From contig NC_081406.1 of the NCBI RefSeq assembly GCF_030272615.1, forward strand, positions 244,401,218-244,465,217: a DNA stretch of 64,000 nucleotides, in the 5' to 3' direction. Every line of letters begins with the position of its first letter. The first letter of the stretch is position 1. This stretch comes from Cryptomeria japonica (Eukaryota > Streptophyta > Pinopsida > Cupressales > Cupressaceae). The notes under the pieces were generated by a model, which saw nothing but the letters and a program-made list of their open reading frames with translations, was not told the DNA's origin and ran no database searches. The position numbers were made by a program, and so were the translations under genes. This document shows positions 32,556 to 44,239 of this stretch, in pieces.

Positions 32556-33727
32556 TTTTGGTGAACCCGACGTCTTACATGCTTTACATTGAAAATTATT
32601 GCATACTTTTCATTTACAAGTTTAATTTTATTGCAATTTACACAAACTTAGTGGTTAATTCATTCAAAACCCTAGTTGCTAAAATTGAAATTGAACTTGT
32701 ATTTTACAAAAATTGCTATCTATTGTCTTAGATCTAGAAATTACATTGCTTGTCAAATTCAATTCTTTCATTGTCTTGTTCAATTTGCAAATCAAATTTA
32801 CAAAATTAAGTGGTTAATTATCAAAACCCTAATTTTCAAACATCAATTTGAACTTGTGCAAAAATTGGATTTACATTTAATTTTTCAGATTTGTGATTGT
32901 TTTCAGACTTGTCTTCTTGCCTAAAATTCAAATTTTCAATTTCCCTCCTTTTCCCAAAATTCAAAATTTTAAAATTCAATGGTTAGGTCCTAAAACCCTA
33001 ATATTCAAATTTAATTGTATTTTGTACAAATTTCAATCAATTTCAACCAATTTCAGTTTTCTAAATATCATTTAAGGCGGCCCTATCCAGTAGGTTTCAC
33101 CTTTTTTCAAAATTGCAATTCAATTTCTTATCTTTTTCAAAACCCTAGTAGGGTGCTATTTCGAAATTCAAAACTTAATTTCACCTATCTAGAGATCATA
33201 AAATCAATCAATTTTTTTGTTATAACTCTCAAATCATCATAGCTTTCATCCCTGAAAATTTCCGAAAAAGTTGGGAGGATCGTGCATAACTTACGCACGG
33301 TCCCTGGCTTTTTTCCCAAAATTTCGGGAGACTGTTATGACTATATTTAATTGCTTAAATCCAGAAAATTGGTTGATTTTGTCAAATTTTGATCCCTCTA
33401 AAATCGAAAACACTTCCCAATTTCAACATTGCAACTCTCAAGGAAACATTTAAAATTAAGTGGTTAATTATAATCTGCCCTAATTTTAAGATCTTAATTG
33501 TGTCAATTTTAAATTTTAAATTAAGTGGTATTCCATTGGACCTAATTTTAAATTTCAATTTATTTTTATTAATTATAATCTTTCTTGGAGATTGTGTCAT
33601 TTCTTCTTTCCACAAAGTTCAAATTATATAATCATCATTTTCTTCAATTTTGCATTATTCAATTTTGTAAACTTTGTTCCCAAAATTCAAAATTCAATTT
33701 CAAATTTCAAAATTTTCCCTCTATTGC
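32556..33727 (+). other. Element F 5' leader
   Basis: About 1.2 kb of AT-rich sequence between the LTR and the gag start, with repeated words such as aaaaccctaa and aaattcaa and only short frames. A long untranslated leader is usual for this element type. Confidence 0.6.
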
Positions 33728-34810
33728 ATGAGTTTTACAACTATTAGTCCTACCTATATTATCCCCGTTAGACGAAGCATTAGAATTAAGGCTTCCCAAG
33801 GTTTAACTCCCGAAGAAATGGAGCCTAATTTGGGTGACTTCTATAATGAGGATATTGCTAATTCTTCCCATCCTAATAATATCTCTACCTACCCAATTGA
33901 TGGTTCCCGTGATGAAGAATAAGATTTAACTAGAGTTTCTATAGATCAACTTTCAAAATTGGACAATCAATTTGACAATTTCCAACAATGGATGTCCCAA
34001 GAATATACTAATAATGAAGCTCTTCCTTTAATTGAAGGTCTAAAACGCATGATTCAAAGTGATAAGAATGGAATTGATATATTGTGTGGTATTGCTCACA
34101 TTGTTGATTCTAATGTTATGCCTATGAAGAGTTGTGCTAAGAACCTAGCTTTATTCACAACCTCCTACACAAATCAATCATTATATTCCTTTGACCACTT
34201 CTATGGCTAGTATTCCTACTTTCACTTCAAACATCATGGCTACTTCAACTCAAAATGTCATACCTATAGCCATTAGTCATGGGGGAAATCCCTCTTCTTC
34301 ATTCAATCCTCCATCTTTATCTATGCCTTCAATGAGTATTAGTATTGTCTCTCAACCAATCAATGTGACACAAGGGGGCAATTCATTCAATAATTTTACT
34401 CCTCCTTTTAGTGTCCCATTTCCTACTCAATCATCACCTATGACTAATTACCATAGTGTCCCACCACCTTATTCTCAATCAATGCCTTCATTCAATAACA
34501 TCACACCACCTTCTCAATCGAACATGTCTAATATAAATTCTTCAACCGAAGCAACTGTTGCTCAAACTATGTCTTCATTGCAACAACAAATTGCTTCAAT
34601 TAGTCAATCCAAGTTTTGTGTGCCCACATTTGATGTTGCGAGCCCATTTTCTCTTGATATTGTTAGAGTTGCCCCTCCTAAACATGTTGAAGTCCCTCAA
34701 TTGGAACTCTATAATGGAAAAGGTGATCCTTTAACACATGTCAAAACATTCCAAACTTTGTGTACTGACTTTCCTCATGATCAAAGATTGATTGCCAAAT
34801 TGTTTACTAG
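33728..34810 (+). pseudogene. Element F: gag, first part
   Basis: Starts at the ATG 33728-33730 (MSFTTISPTYIIPVRRSIRI) and continues through one stop near 33920 with LDNQFDNFQQWMSQEY. A shift of one base near 34190 leads to a Ser/Pro-rich stretch, then VPQLELYNGKGDPLTHVKTF and AKLFT. This is the start of the gypsy retrotransposon gag domain, the capsid protein. It is cut at actag (34806-34810) by element G and continues at 39829. Confidence 0.85.
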
Positions 34811-35274
34811 TGTTAGGGTTTCAAGCAGATCCGAAGCAAATATGAACTAACAATTATATGCAGATTTAAATACAAAAGATAAAGAAATAAAACAGGACAT
34901 AGATAACACAGAGATTTAACGTGGTTCACCCAGAATGGGTTACATCCACCATACACAGCCGTCCAATCTTTCTTATTATCTAGTAAAAATAGTACATCAA
35001 CCTTACAATGCCTTAAGCATCCCAGCCACTTATAAGATGCATTTTTAGGGCAACAAACAAAGTCGGCCTTTTTTAGGGTTTTATTACAATGTCGGTTTTC
35101 ATCAACAAAAAATGGCAAAAAAAAAATTTCTCGGGGGCTGCCACCCCTGAACCCCCGCTTTCTCGGGGGCTGCCGCCCCCGAACCCCTGCCCGGGGCCCG
35201 GCCCGGCCCCGGACCCCGGTGAGGATACGTGCTGAGTGTACAGTACTTTGCTGATCAGTCGCCACATTTCAACA
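34811..35274 (-). repeat. Element G 3' LTR
   Basis: TGTTAGGGT to TTTCAACA. It has a 32-bp tandem duplication (35127-35158 and 35159-35190, each starting tttctcgggggctgcc) in its GC-rich part, absent from the right LTR. Confidence 0.93.
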
Positions 35275-35333
35275 ATCTCCCACTTGGAGACTGATCAAGC
35301 TCCACACCGAACAATCTCCCACTTGGAGACTGA
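35271..35333 (-). promoter_or_regulatory. Element G polypurine region, duplicated
   Basis: The word aacaatctcccacttggaga appears at 35271 and again at 35310, so the polypurine tract next to the LTR exists twice, 39 bp apart. Confidence 0.75.
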
Positions 35334-35410
35334 TACTACACGACACCACTATACATGCAACATCCGCTAGATAAAACACTAGGACTTGACTGGTATAAAT
35401 TCCACAATTA

Positions 35411-36916
35411 TCAATTAAGAAGACCAATAGAAACTGATGAAGAAATCAGCTTCTCCTGTGGAACTGCCTTTGTGAACATATCGGCAGGATTCTCACTTGT
35501 GTGAATCTTCTCAAGCCGTAACTGACCCTCCTCCAAAATATTCTGGATGAAGTGGTACCTGAGTTGAATGTGCTTTGTCCTTGAATGAAAAGAAGAGTTC
35601 TTCGCAAGATGAATGGCACTCTGGCTATTAGTATACAATGGGCTATCCTCTTGTGTCTGACCCAATTCCTTCAGAAAACATTGCAACCAAATCATCTCTT
35701 TCCTGGCTTCTGTAGCAGCAACATACTCAGCTTCAGTGGTTGAAAGTGCAACAACCTTTTGCAGCCTAGAAATCCAATTGACTGCAGTTCCCCCTATAGT
35801 AAAAACATACCCTGTAGTACTCCTCCGTGAATCAATATCACCCGCCAGATCAGAGTCAACAAATCCACTTAGAGCAGCATTAGATCCTTTGAAACATAAT
35901 GCCTTCGTAGTAGTTCCTTTCAAATACCGAAGAATCCATTTCACAGCATTCCAATGTTCCATACCCGGATTACTCATAAACCTGCTCACAACTCCCACTG
36001 CATGTGCAATATCTGGCCTTGTGCATACCATTGCATACATCAGACTGCCAACAGCTGATGAATACGGGATGTTAGACATTTTATTAACCTCTTCCTGTGC
36101 CTTTGGGCACATCTCCTTAGTCAATTTGAAATGACTAGCCAAAGGTGTACTAACTGCTTTTGCATCCTGCATGTTAAATCTTTTCAACACCTTCTTTATA
36201 TACTCACTTTGGGACAAATTCAAGGTTCTATTTTTCCTATCCCGTGTAATCCTCATACCGAGAATTTGCTTAGCTGCACCCAAATCCTTCATAGCAAATG
36301 ACCTGGATAATTTCTGTTTAAGATCATTTATATGTTGCATGTTAGACCCAGTAACAAGCATGTCATCAACATAAAGCAACAGGATAATATAACTACCATT
36401 ATCAAATCTCTTAAAATATACACAATGATCAGAATGACATCTATGATAACCGTGTTTAGCCATGAAACTATCAAATTTTAAATACCATTGTCGGGGTGCT
36501 TGCTTTAGGCCATACAGACTTTTCTTCAACCTGCACACCAAGTTCTCCTTACCTTTGACCTCATATCCCTGTGGTTGCAACATGTAAATTTCCTCCTCCA
36601 AATCTCCATGGAGAAAAGTTGTTTTGACATCTAATTGTTCAAGATGTAAATCATCTGCAGCCACAAGACTAAGTACAGTTTTAATTCAAGTCATTTTTAC
36701 AACTGGAGAAAATATTTCATCACAATCTATACCCTTTTTCTGTGCAAAACCTTTTACCACAAGTCTGGCCTTATATCTTTTCTGACCTCCTTCCTCCTCC
36801 TTCAGCCGATAAACTCATTTGTTAGGCAAGGCTCTTTTTTCTGTAGGTAAAGGGACTAAGTCCCAAGTCTTATTTTTCATCAAGGAGTCCATCTCCTCTT
36901 TCATGCCTAGTTGCCA
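35411..36916 (-). pseudogene. Element G: reverse transcriptase and RNase H
   Basis: The long open part (36664-35411, 417 codons) has [35 protein letters not shown], the catalytic LLLYVDDMLVTGSN, QSEYIKKVLKRFNM, VGSLMYAMVCTRPDIAHAVG, ILRYLKGTTT, VDSDLAGDIDSRRSTTGYVF, LSTTEAEYVAATEA, HSRTKHIQLRYHFIQNIL and NPADMFTKAV. The preceding stretch (36916-36665) reads WQLGMKEEMDSLMKNKTWDL and [18 protein letters not shown] in the same frame but with stops near 36915, 36819 and 36692. Catalytic residues look intact in the open part. Confidence 0.93.
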
Positions 36917-38200
36917 CTAATGTTTGGCATCCACCTGCATTGCTTCTTCATATTCTTCTGGTTCACCAGAATCCGTTAATAAAATAGAATACAAAGAAGG
37001 AGAAAATCTTTCAGGGGGTCTACTTGTCCTCGTAGAATGTCTAACACTTGCAGGAGTTTGTGGGACAATCTGTTGTTGCTGAGCATCAGGTACCTGTGGC
37101 ATTTCATTTTCAGGAATCTCATCCAACACCACATATTCTTGTTTGTCCTGTTCATGCTTCTTTTCTTGCATCTGTTCTTTATACATAACCTTCTCATTGA
37201 ATATAACATCTCTACTTCTAATTATTTTCTTATTTCCAAAATCCCATAACCGATAGCCATATTCATCTATCCCATATCCAATGAAGGTACATTTCTGAGA
37301 TTTAGCATCAAGCTTGGTTCTGTTTTCTTTACCAACATGGACAAAAGCTTCGCAACCAAAAGTTTTTAGAAAAGAATAATTTACCTTTTTACCAGTCCAT
37401 GTCTCCTCTGGAATACCACCATCCAAAGGGGTTGAAGGTCCTCTATTTATCAAATAGACAGTAGTATGTACAACATTTGCCCAAAAATGTAAGGGCAATC
37501 CAGCATGCAATCTCATGCTCCTCGCACGTTCCATGATGGTCCTATTCATTCTCTCTGACACACCATTTTCCTGTGGAGTTCCTGGAACTGTCTTCTGCTT
37601 TCGAATCCCATTTAAGGAACAGTAATCTTCAAATGCTTTGCTGCAATACTCACCTCCATTATCCGATCTGAGACACTTCAACTTTTTTCCTATCTCATTC
37701 TCAACCAGAGCTTTCCATTTCTTAAAAGTTTCAAAAACATCTGATTTTTGTTTTAGGAAATATACCCATGTTTTTCTAGTTGAGTCATCAATAAAAATAA
37801 CATAATAACAAGAGCCACCAAGAGATGATACCTGAGCCGGTACCCATACATCTGAATGTACAAGCTCTAACTTCTCACTCTTCTTCTCTTTCCCAACCTT
37901 GAGAAATCTGACTCTTTTCTGTTTACCATAAACACAGTTTTCACAGAACTCTAAATCAATCTTCTTTAGTCCTGGCAATAGATTTTTGGAGTGAAGGATT
38001 TTCATCCCTTTCTCACTCATGTGCCCAAGCCTATGGTGCCACATTATCGAATCTGTTCTTGCAACATTTATTGTTGTTGTCCCTGCAGTAACTTTATCTG
38101 TAGTAGCTAAGGTAGAGTAAGTGTTACCAGTACACAGATATAATGTGCCTACCTTCGCACCTTTAGCTACTACTAACGATCCTTTAGTGACCTTCCACAT
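36917..38200 (-). pseudogene. Element G: integrase
   Basis: Open over 427 codons. It has MWHHRLGHMSEKGMKIL and CENCVYGKQKRV (the H-H-C-C zinc site), LELVHSDVW, LRSDNGGEY and GTPQENGVSERMNRT, so the D-D-E acids are present. Then come FLKTFGCEAFVHVGKENRTK and CTFIGYG of the C-terminal region and a variable Glu/Gln-rich linker. A stop after VDAKH cuts it from the reverse transcriptase. Confidence 0.94.
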
Positions 38201-39337
38201 ACTGTCTGAGAAGGTAACTATGCAACCTTCACTACCTAGTTGCCCTGCAGAAATTAAATTTCTTCTTAAATTAGGAACATGTCTTACCTCCTGCAGAAAT
38301 CAGTCATTACCATTCTGCAACTTGATCTTTATCTTTCCTTTTCCAACAATTTGACAGGGCTCATCATCACCCAAATATACCTATCCAAAATCACCTTGAA
38401 CATAATCTAGAAAATATTTTCTATGGGGTGTAGCATGAAATGAAGTCCCAGAATCTATTACCCAGGAATCATTAACATTATCCAAACATAAGATTAAAGC
38501 ATCTTGTAAAGTATTACTTGCAATATTAGCTTCCTTACTGTCATTTTCATTTTTGTCTCCTTCTTTGTTTTTCCGAGACCAAAAGTCTTTCTTTAGATGA
38601 CCAGGCTTTCCGCAGTACCAGCAATCTTTCTTTCCTCTAGATTGAGAGCATCCTTTCTTTGACTTCCCTCGTGACTTCTCATTCCCAGGGCCTTTTCCTC
38701 TTTCCTTTGATCTCCCTCTGTTCTCCACATTCAAAACACTACCCGATGATGTTGGAGTCTCACCTGTGCTTTTCCTTCGCATTTCCTCGCTTAGGATAAC
38801 ACCAACAATATCATCAAATACCAAAGTATTTTTACCAGAGACAGAGTTGCTTACAGTCATAACCAAGCTATTCCAGCTTTCTGGCAAAGAACATAAAATC
38901 AAGAGAGCCCTAACCTCTTCTGCAAAGGTAATTTTTACCGAAGACAATTGACTGGTAATTGTATTAAATTCATTTAAGTGCTCCGCTACAGATCCTCCCT
39001 CCCTCATTTTCAAATTAAACAAATGCTTCATAAGAAATACCTTATTAGAAGTTGAGGGTTTCTCATACAGCTTAGCCAATGTTGCCATCAAATCTATAAT
39101 CGTTTTTGCTTCTGTTATATTGAATGCTACAGACGACGCAAGGCATAATCGAATGGATCCCAGTGCCTTTCTATCTAAAATGTCCCACTCTTCATCTGAT
39201 ATTGTGGTCGGTTTCTTTGTCTTTCCTTCCAATGGCCGCCACAAATCCTTTTGATACAGGTAATCCTCCATCTACATTTTCCATAACTAATAATTCTGGC
39301 CGTTAAACTTTTCGACCTTGAATTTGGAATCCTCCAT
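38201..39337 (-). pseudogene. Element G: gag, zinc knuckle and protease
   Basis: Start ATG at 39335-39337 (MEDSKFKVEKFNGQNY), with two TAG codons soon after, then a run of 296 codons (39271-38381). It holds WDILDRKALGSIRLCLASSV, LKMREGGSVAEHLNEFN, a basic RGRSKERGKGPGNEKSRGKS tail, a zinc knuckle CWYCGKPGHLKKDFW whose last Cys is Phe, and the protease SWVIDSGTSFHATPHRKYF with DSG kept. A TAG near 38378 and a TGA near 38302 break the link to integrase. Confidence 0.92.
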
Positions 39338-39384
39338 TGCTCCCACTCAAATCTGAAAGTCCTGCCAATTTACAGAAAACCTCA

Positions 39385-39395
39385 CTCTGATACCA
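39385..39395 (-). promoter_or_regulatory. Element G primer-binding site
   Basis: Minus-strand TGGTATCAGAG next to the 5' LTR, complementary to initiator tRNA-Met. Confidence 0.9.
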
Positions 39396-39397
39396 AT

Positions 39398-39828
39398 TGT
39401 TAGGGTTTCAAGCAGATCCGAAGCAAATATGAACTAACAATTATATGCAGATTTAAATACAAAAGATAAAGAAATAAAACAGGACACAGATAACACAGAG
39501 ATTTAACGTGGTTCACCTAGAATGGGTTACATCCACCATACACAGCCGTCCAATCTTTCTTATTATCTAGCAAAAACAGTACATCAACCTTACAATGCCT
39601 TAAGCATCCCAGCCGCTTATAACATGCGTTTTTAGGGCAACAAACAAAGTCGGCCTTTTTTAGGGTTTTATTACAATGTCGGTTTTCATCAACAAAAACG
39701 GCAAAAAAAAATTTTCTCGGGGGCTGCCACCCCAGAACCCCTACCCGGGGCCCGACCCGACCCAGGACCCCGGCGAGGATACGTGCTGAGTGTACAGTAC
39801 TTTGCTGATCAGCCGCAACATTTCAACA
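39398..39828 (-). repeat. Element G 5' LTR
   Basis: Pairs with 34811-35274 and lacks the 32-bp duplication. Differences inside the GC-rich tract are mainly C to T or G to A type. Confidence 0.93.
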
Positions 39829-41171
39829 ACTAGAACATTAAGAGATAAGGCTTTACAATGGTATTGTTCTTTGCCTTCTTATTCTATTACTTCTTTTCAA
39901 AAATTATCAAATGTTTTTATTTAACAATTTCAAAACAACATAGGTCCTAGAAAATCACTTTGACTAATTTAATGCATTGCAAACAAGGTGTTAAAGAAAA
40001 AGTGACTGATTTCATTAGTAGATACAAGCATTTGTGTTCTCAAATCTCTTTTCCAGTGCCTAGTAATGATATTTAAAGAATTTTCATTTCTAATTTGCAA
40101 AAAGACATTAGGGAAAAACTTCTCTTTTTTGAGTTTACTTCCTTTCCGCAGTTGTGTGCAACACTTCACAATTATCAACTGACTGTGAGTCAAATGGAGC
40201 AATCTACTCCTATGGCTCTGAGTGATAAGGGTGAGAGTGCTCAACAACCGTTTGCAAAGTTCAAACCAAGCAAAGGCCTCATCAAATTCAATGACACCAT
40301 CAACAACAACAATATGAATGCTACAACAGAAGTGCCTCCTATTTCTAAATTTTTCAAAAGAGAGAAAGAATTTACTCCTTTGAGTGAATCTTTGTATAGC
40401 ATCATGTCTCAGTTGTTACAAACAAATGTTATCAAACTTTCTCCAATAAAACCAGTTGATCCTTCTAAAGCAACTTCGCCTAACTTTGATAATAATTATT
40501 TTTGTCAATTTCATCGTGAACATGGTCATGATATTGAAAAATGTTTTGCATTAAAATGTAAGATTCAAGAATTGATTGATAATAATTATATATATGTGGC
40601 CGGTGTGAATGATAAGGGAAACAAATCAGTAGCTCCTCCTAATCAAAATCTTAAGATTTTCATTGATCCTTTACCCTCTCATATCTCTAGCGTGATTGAG
40701 ACTGAACACATTTCTTTCTCTCCCACTGATTTCACTTTCATAGCTCAAAATATGGTTAATTTAGTAGAGGAACAAGAAACACTTAAGGATCCATGTATCA
40801 CATTTTATCCTAGTGAGACCATTAGGGCACCTGATGACCCTTTATACATAGTTGCAAAGATCCAAGGAAAACCTTGTCGTGGTGTGCTTATTGATCCCTC
40901 TTGCATGGTTAATGTCATCACTGAAGAATATCTTTATACTTTACATTTTCATAAACCAATCTATGATGATACTAATGTGGTCGTTAAGTTATTTGATAGG
41001 TTTTCTTGTCCTACTATTGGTTCTATCACACTTCCTATTGAGGTTCATCCTAAATCTATAGATGTCAACTTTGTTATCATTCCTTCATCTGAACAATTCT
41101 GTGTGAAGTTAGGCTACCCTTGGCTAACTTCTATTATCTTCCATGAAGGCTCTTTCTTCTCCAATCCATAA
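39829..41171 (+). pseudogene. Element F: gag (rest), knuckle-like site and protease
   Basis: Begins exactly after G with TRTLRDKALQWYCSLPSYSI, the core of the gypsy gag domain. A stop, a shift near 39960 and another stop near 40075 follow. Then 40095-41171 is open with NLQKDIREKLLFFEFTSFPQ, a Cys/His site (CQFHREHGHDIEKCFALK) and a protease-like part: PLYIVAKIQGKPCRGVLIDP, ITLPIEVHPKSIDVNFVI and GYPWL. The usual active site D-G/S-G reads DPS, so the protease is probably dead. A stop ends it at 41169-41171. Confidence 0.83.
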
Positions 41172-42215
41172 GTGTTTGAAATTTCCCCACAATGGAGAAA
41201 TCATAACTATTAACCATAGCTTATTTTGACCAACCGAAAGAAGCCCAGGTGTTCCTATTGATTACTTTTGGCCTCAACAATTTGAATCTCTTCCACCAAG
41301 AAGTGATGCTCTCTTTCAATCTTATCAAAAATGGAAGAAATATATGTTTTTTTCCTTAAGCCAACTTAGAACTCCAAAACTTGATATTCCCATCATTCTT
41401 GAAGATGAAGTTCTTCCCCTAATGGATAGAACTAATCTTCCTCCTAAGGAATATTCCCAACCTATTCCTATGGATGAGACTATGCCTTCTCCTAAGAAGA
41501 ACAATAATATTCCTCTTAAGGTTAGACCTATACCTCCTCCTCATGATGGATCTAGTCTCCTTCCTAAACCAAACATTCCTCCTTTATATGGTGTGGTTCC
41601 ACTTCCTTCCTCTTATAGAGAGAAGAGACCTACCTCTCCTCTTGTCCAACATAAAAGATCTGAACCTAAACATCCAACTGCCAAAGATGAGAACATTCTT
41701 CCTTCAACAAATATACCTCAGTCTTCTCAGCCTTTCGCTAAGACTAGATGGAATTGTTGTGCGAGAGAACACCAATGAAAACATCGTGCTAGAGCTCGTG
41801 AAGTTGTTTCTCAAACTATTCAATCTCCCAAAACACCAATAGTTGACATGATTCCATTTTCTCCTACGCAAGATGTTGAACCTAAATCTCCAAATCATAA
41901 GTTGAAGAAAACATGTGATGGTTTTAGTTCTATTTATGTAGAAAAAATGTTATTCATGATGGCAATACAACTCCTAATGCTTCTGATAGTGAATATGAAT
42001 ATATTGATGTTGACAATCATTTATCTGCAAAATTTTAAAAAGCCTTAATCCTAACTCCTATAAACAAACAAAGTGACTTAGCACATGAGCATAGTCCTTG
42101 TTTGGATCTTGTGATAGCTCTATTTTCTATGCTCAATGTTTCTCCTCTGGATTGTTTCTCGCCTTCCCAAAATAATGATCAGCAAGATCAGGAAGTGGAT
42201 GTCGTGCTAGACTAG
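41172..42215 (+). pseudogene. Element F: Pro-rich region after the protease
   Basis: The open run 41344-41778 is rich in Pro, Leu and Lys (LPPKEYSQPIPMDETMPSP; PIPPPHDGSSLLPKPNIPPL). Later short pieces end near 42215 with LDLVIALFSMLNVSPLD and a stop. In full gypsy elements reverse transcriptase would start about here; none is seen. Function unknown. Confidence 0.55.
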
Positions 42216-42972
42216 CTGCATTAGTATTGTAGATCCTCTGCCTCTCTTCTTTCTTTCTCTTATGTGACTATTCTTCTGTGTATCCCTATTCTTCTATTTG
42301 TTGTCCCTAGTGATGTCTACTTGAGGATGATGCAAAGAATTGAGACCTCTTTTGGTCTCTTTCATGTTCACTCAAACAACACATTTGTTCCCTTTCTTCC
42401 AAGGTGGTTTCCTTTCTTTGGGGAATGAGGACTATTCTTTGCATATATATATATATATATATAAGCTATCAAACAACATACTGACCTCGAGGAAAGTGAA
42501 GCCACCTCGCGCTTTGTGTTTTGTGTTCATTATCCTTGGGTTTATTCCTTAATCGGGGGCTAAATCCTTGCGATAATGTGCTCCCTCTCTTTTTCTCTCT
42601 TAGGTGTATCCTACCTTAAAGCAATCACTCCCGATAAGAAGTGTGTGATCACTTTAAAGTGGGGCATATACTTGGCTCATATTTTCCTTCTTGACACTTG
42701 GAGTTACTTAGTGGACTTTGGCTTTGCTTTGTAATTTTTGGTACCCTTTCTTTTCATGACTCATAGTGAGCGGAACTTTACTACTTGTAATCATGGTTCT
42801 CCCTCCTGATCTTCCCTTTTACTTTGTCAATTGAAGTCGTAAGATCCTTAGTTCACTGGGGGCTTGGTGTATGTTTCCTTCTTGATGTGGTGAAAGTCTT
42901 TCAATCTTGTCTCCTTGTACTTTACCGGTAGTATTGGAGTACGCTTATACTCTCGCTAAAGTGGGGGCTAAA
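42216..42972 (+). other. Element F 3' untranslated part and polypurine tract
   Basis: No gene. It includes an AT dinucleotide run at about 42442-42463. It ends in aaagtgggggctaaa directly before the 3' LTR, the likely plus-strand primer; similar words occur near 42550 and 42857. Confidence 0.65.
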
Positions 42973-44239
42973 TGTAGCGTTATAAAATTGTGACACTTGC
43001 AATTTTTGACCGCATTTGGGTCTTTAAATAGTGGACAGATCCCTAAGCTTGTTCAGAGACCCAAATCATGCTCATGACATCAAAAACTTGCATTTTTCAT
43101 CATTCTACACTGCCTTTTTGCTGCTGTTTGTCCTAAATTAGGATAGGATAGGGGTGTGGCACCCCTATCCCCCTAGGACAGGGGTGTGGTGCCCTTGTCC
43201 TGGCCCTATTTTGGGCCCCCTTTGATTCCCGTTGCATTGGGCTTGTCAATTGTTAAGAAGGAAAAGTTTTCCTATGTCGGCCTGAGACAAGAAATTATCT
43301 AAACACCCCTAATTGGCAAGTATATAAGGAGAAATTCCCCTCCTATTTGCAAAAGAGAAAATAAGCTAAATCAAGTGCAAGCAAAAATAAGCAAAAGTAA
43401 GGAAAACAAGAGAGAGGTCTCCATTATTGTCATCAAACATTCAACCATTCATTCAAGCATTGAGCATTTCAAGTCTCCTTTCAAGGCTAGGTGTTGCATT
43501 CAAGGCAAGGATTCAACCATTGAAGAGGATATTTCTATCAACATTCAAGACATCTTATTTCACATACCCATTCAATAAAATCATCTACAAAGGTATCAAC
43601 ATTTCAATTACACCCCCTTCTTGAGGTAGATTCTACTTTAGACATTTCCTTTCATTTACTTGCAACATTTTACAACCACTTGGTTAATTCCAAAATGGGG
43701 TTTGACCTGAAGGCAAACCCCTAATCCCAACAACATTTCCCTATCTTTTATGTGTGCAGGTTGCAGGTGTGCGGCTATAATTGCAAGTTTAGGCTTCATT
43801 TTCAAAGATAGAAAAACCCTTTTCGGCGTGCGGATTTTTCGGAGGACCATGCATAAATTATGCATGGTCCCTGTAACATTTGTTTAGATTTGCAGGGAAG
43901 CTTCGTCTCAACATTCTACTACGAATTTGAGGTGCATAGCTTCATCCTGCTTCTCTATCTCAAGATATAATCATTTCTTTGTCATTTTTGCACTTAATCT
44001 CAATTTTCTTAATTCAACAAGTCTATTACAAAAGAGGGTTAATTTACTTTCCAAATTTACTGTAATTCACTTAGTATTCAATCTCTTACCATTGGGGATT
44101 GGATCTAGTGAATTCAAGCCCTCTTTTGAATGTAATATGTGAAAAAATGAAGGGAATCCTTTGTGAAACTTTCATTCCTCTTTTGAGGGGAGTAAATCTT
44201 TCCACTTGATCTTCCCTCATCATTTTTCACCATATTACA
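42973..44239 (+). repeat. Element F 3' LTR
   Basis: Pairs with 31318-32555, with small indels including an extra aaggaaaagttttcc-type stretch near 43258. TATA box at about 43321. Confidence 0.88.

Larger units (their letters stand above)
34811..39828 (-). mobile_element. Element G: Ty1/copia retrotransposon, relatively young
   Basis: A 5.0-kb minus-strand element with LTRs of 464 and 431 bp that are nearly identical apart from one 32-bp duplication and changes in a GC-rich tract. The target duplication actag flanks it at 34806-34810 and 39829-39833, and removing it restores F's gag. Its coding region of about 1,309 codons is in one frame from 39337 to 35411, broken by seven stops (four TAG, three TGA). 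Motifs such as LLLYVDDMLVTGSN and DSGTSFHATP fit the Tork/Tnt1 branch. Confidence 0.93.
31318..44239 (+). mobile_element. Element F: gypsy-type TR-GAG element, split by G
   Basis: Plus-strand element with LTRs of about 1238 and 1267 bp, a polypurine tract before the right LTR, and an interior that, without element G, is about 5.4 kb. It encodes a Ty3/gypsy-type gag and an aspartic protease remnant followed by a Pro-rich region. No reverse transcriptase, RNase H or integrase is present in any frame I read. That matches terminal-repeat elements carrying only gag, which rely on a full-length relative. The word attac occurs at both outer borders, but the exact target duplication is unclear. Confidence 0.82.

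Noticed and set aside
36171-37249. Plus-strand frames inside element G
   Set aside because: Shadows of the integrase and reverse transcriptase on the minus strand.
42442-42463. AT dinucleotide run as a notable feature
   Set aside because: A plain microsatellite inside F's 3' untranslated part.
31313-44239. attac as the target duplication of F
   Set aside because: On the right it would overlap the LTR end as defined by the left copy, so the border cannot be fixed.
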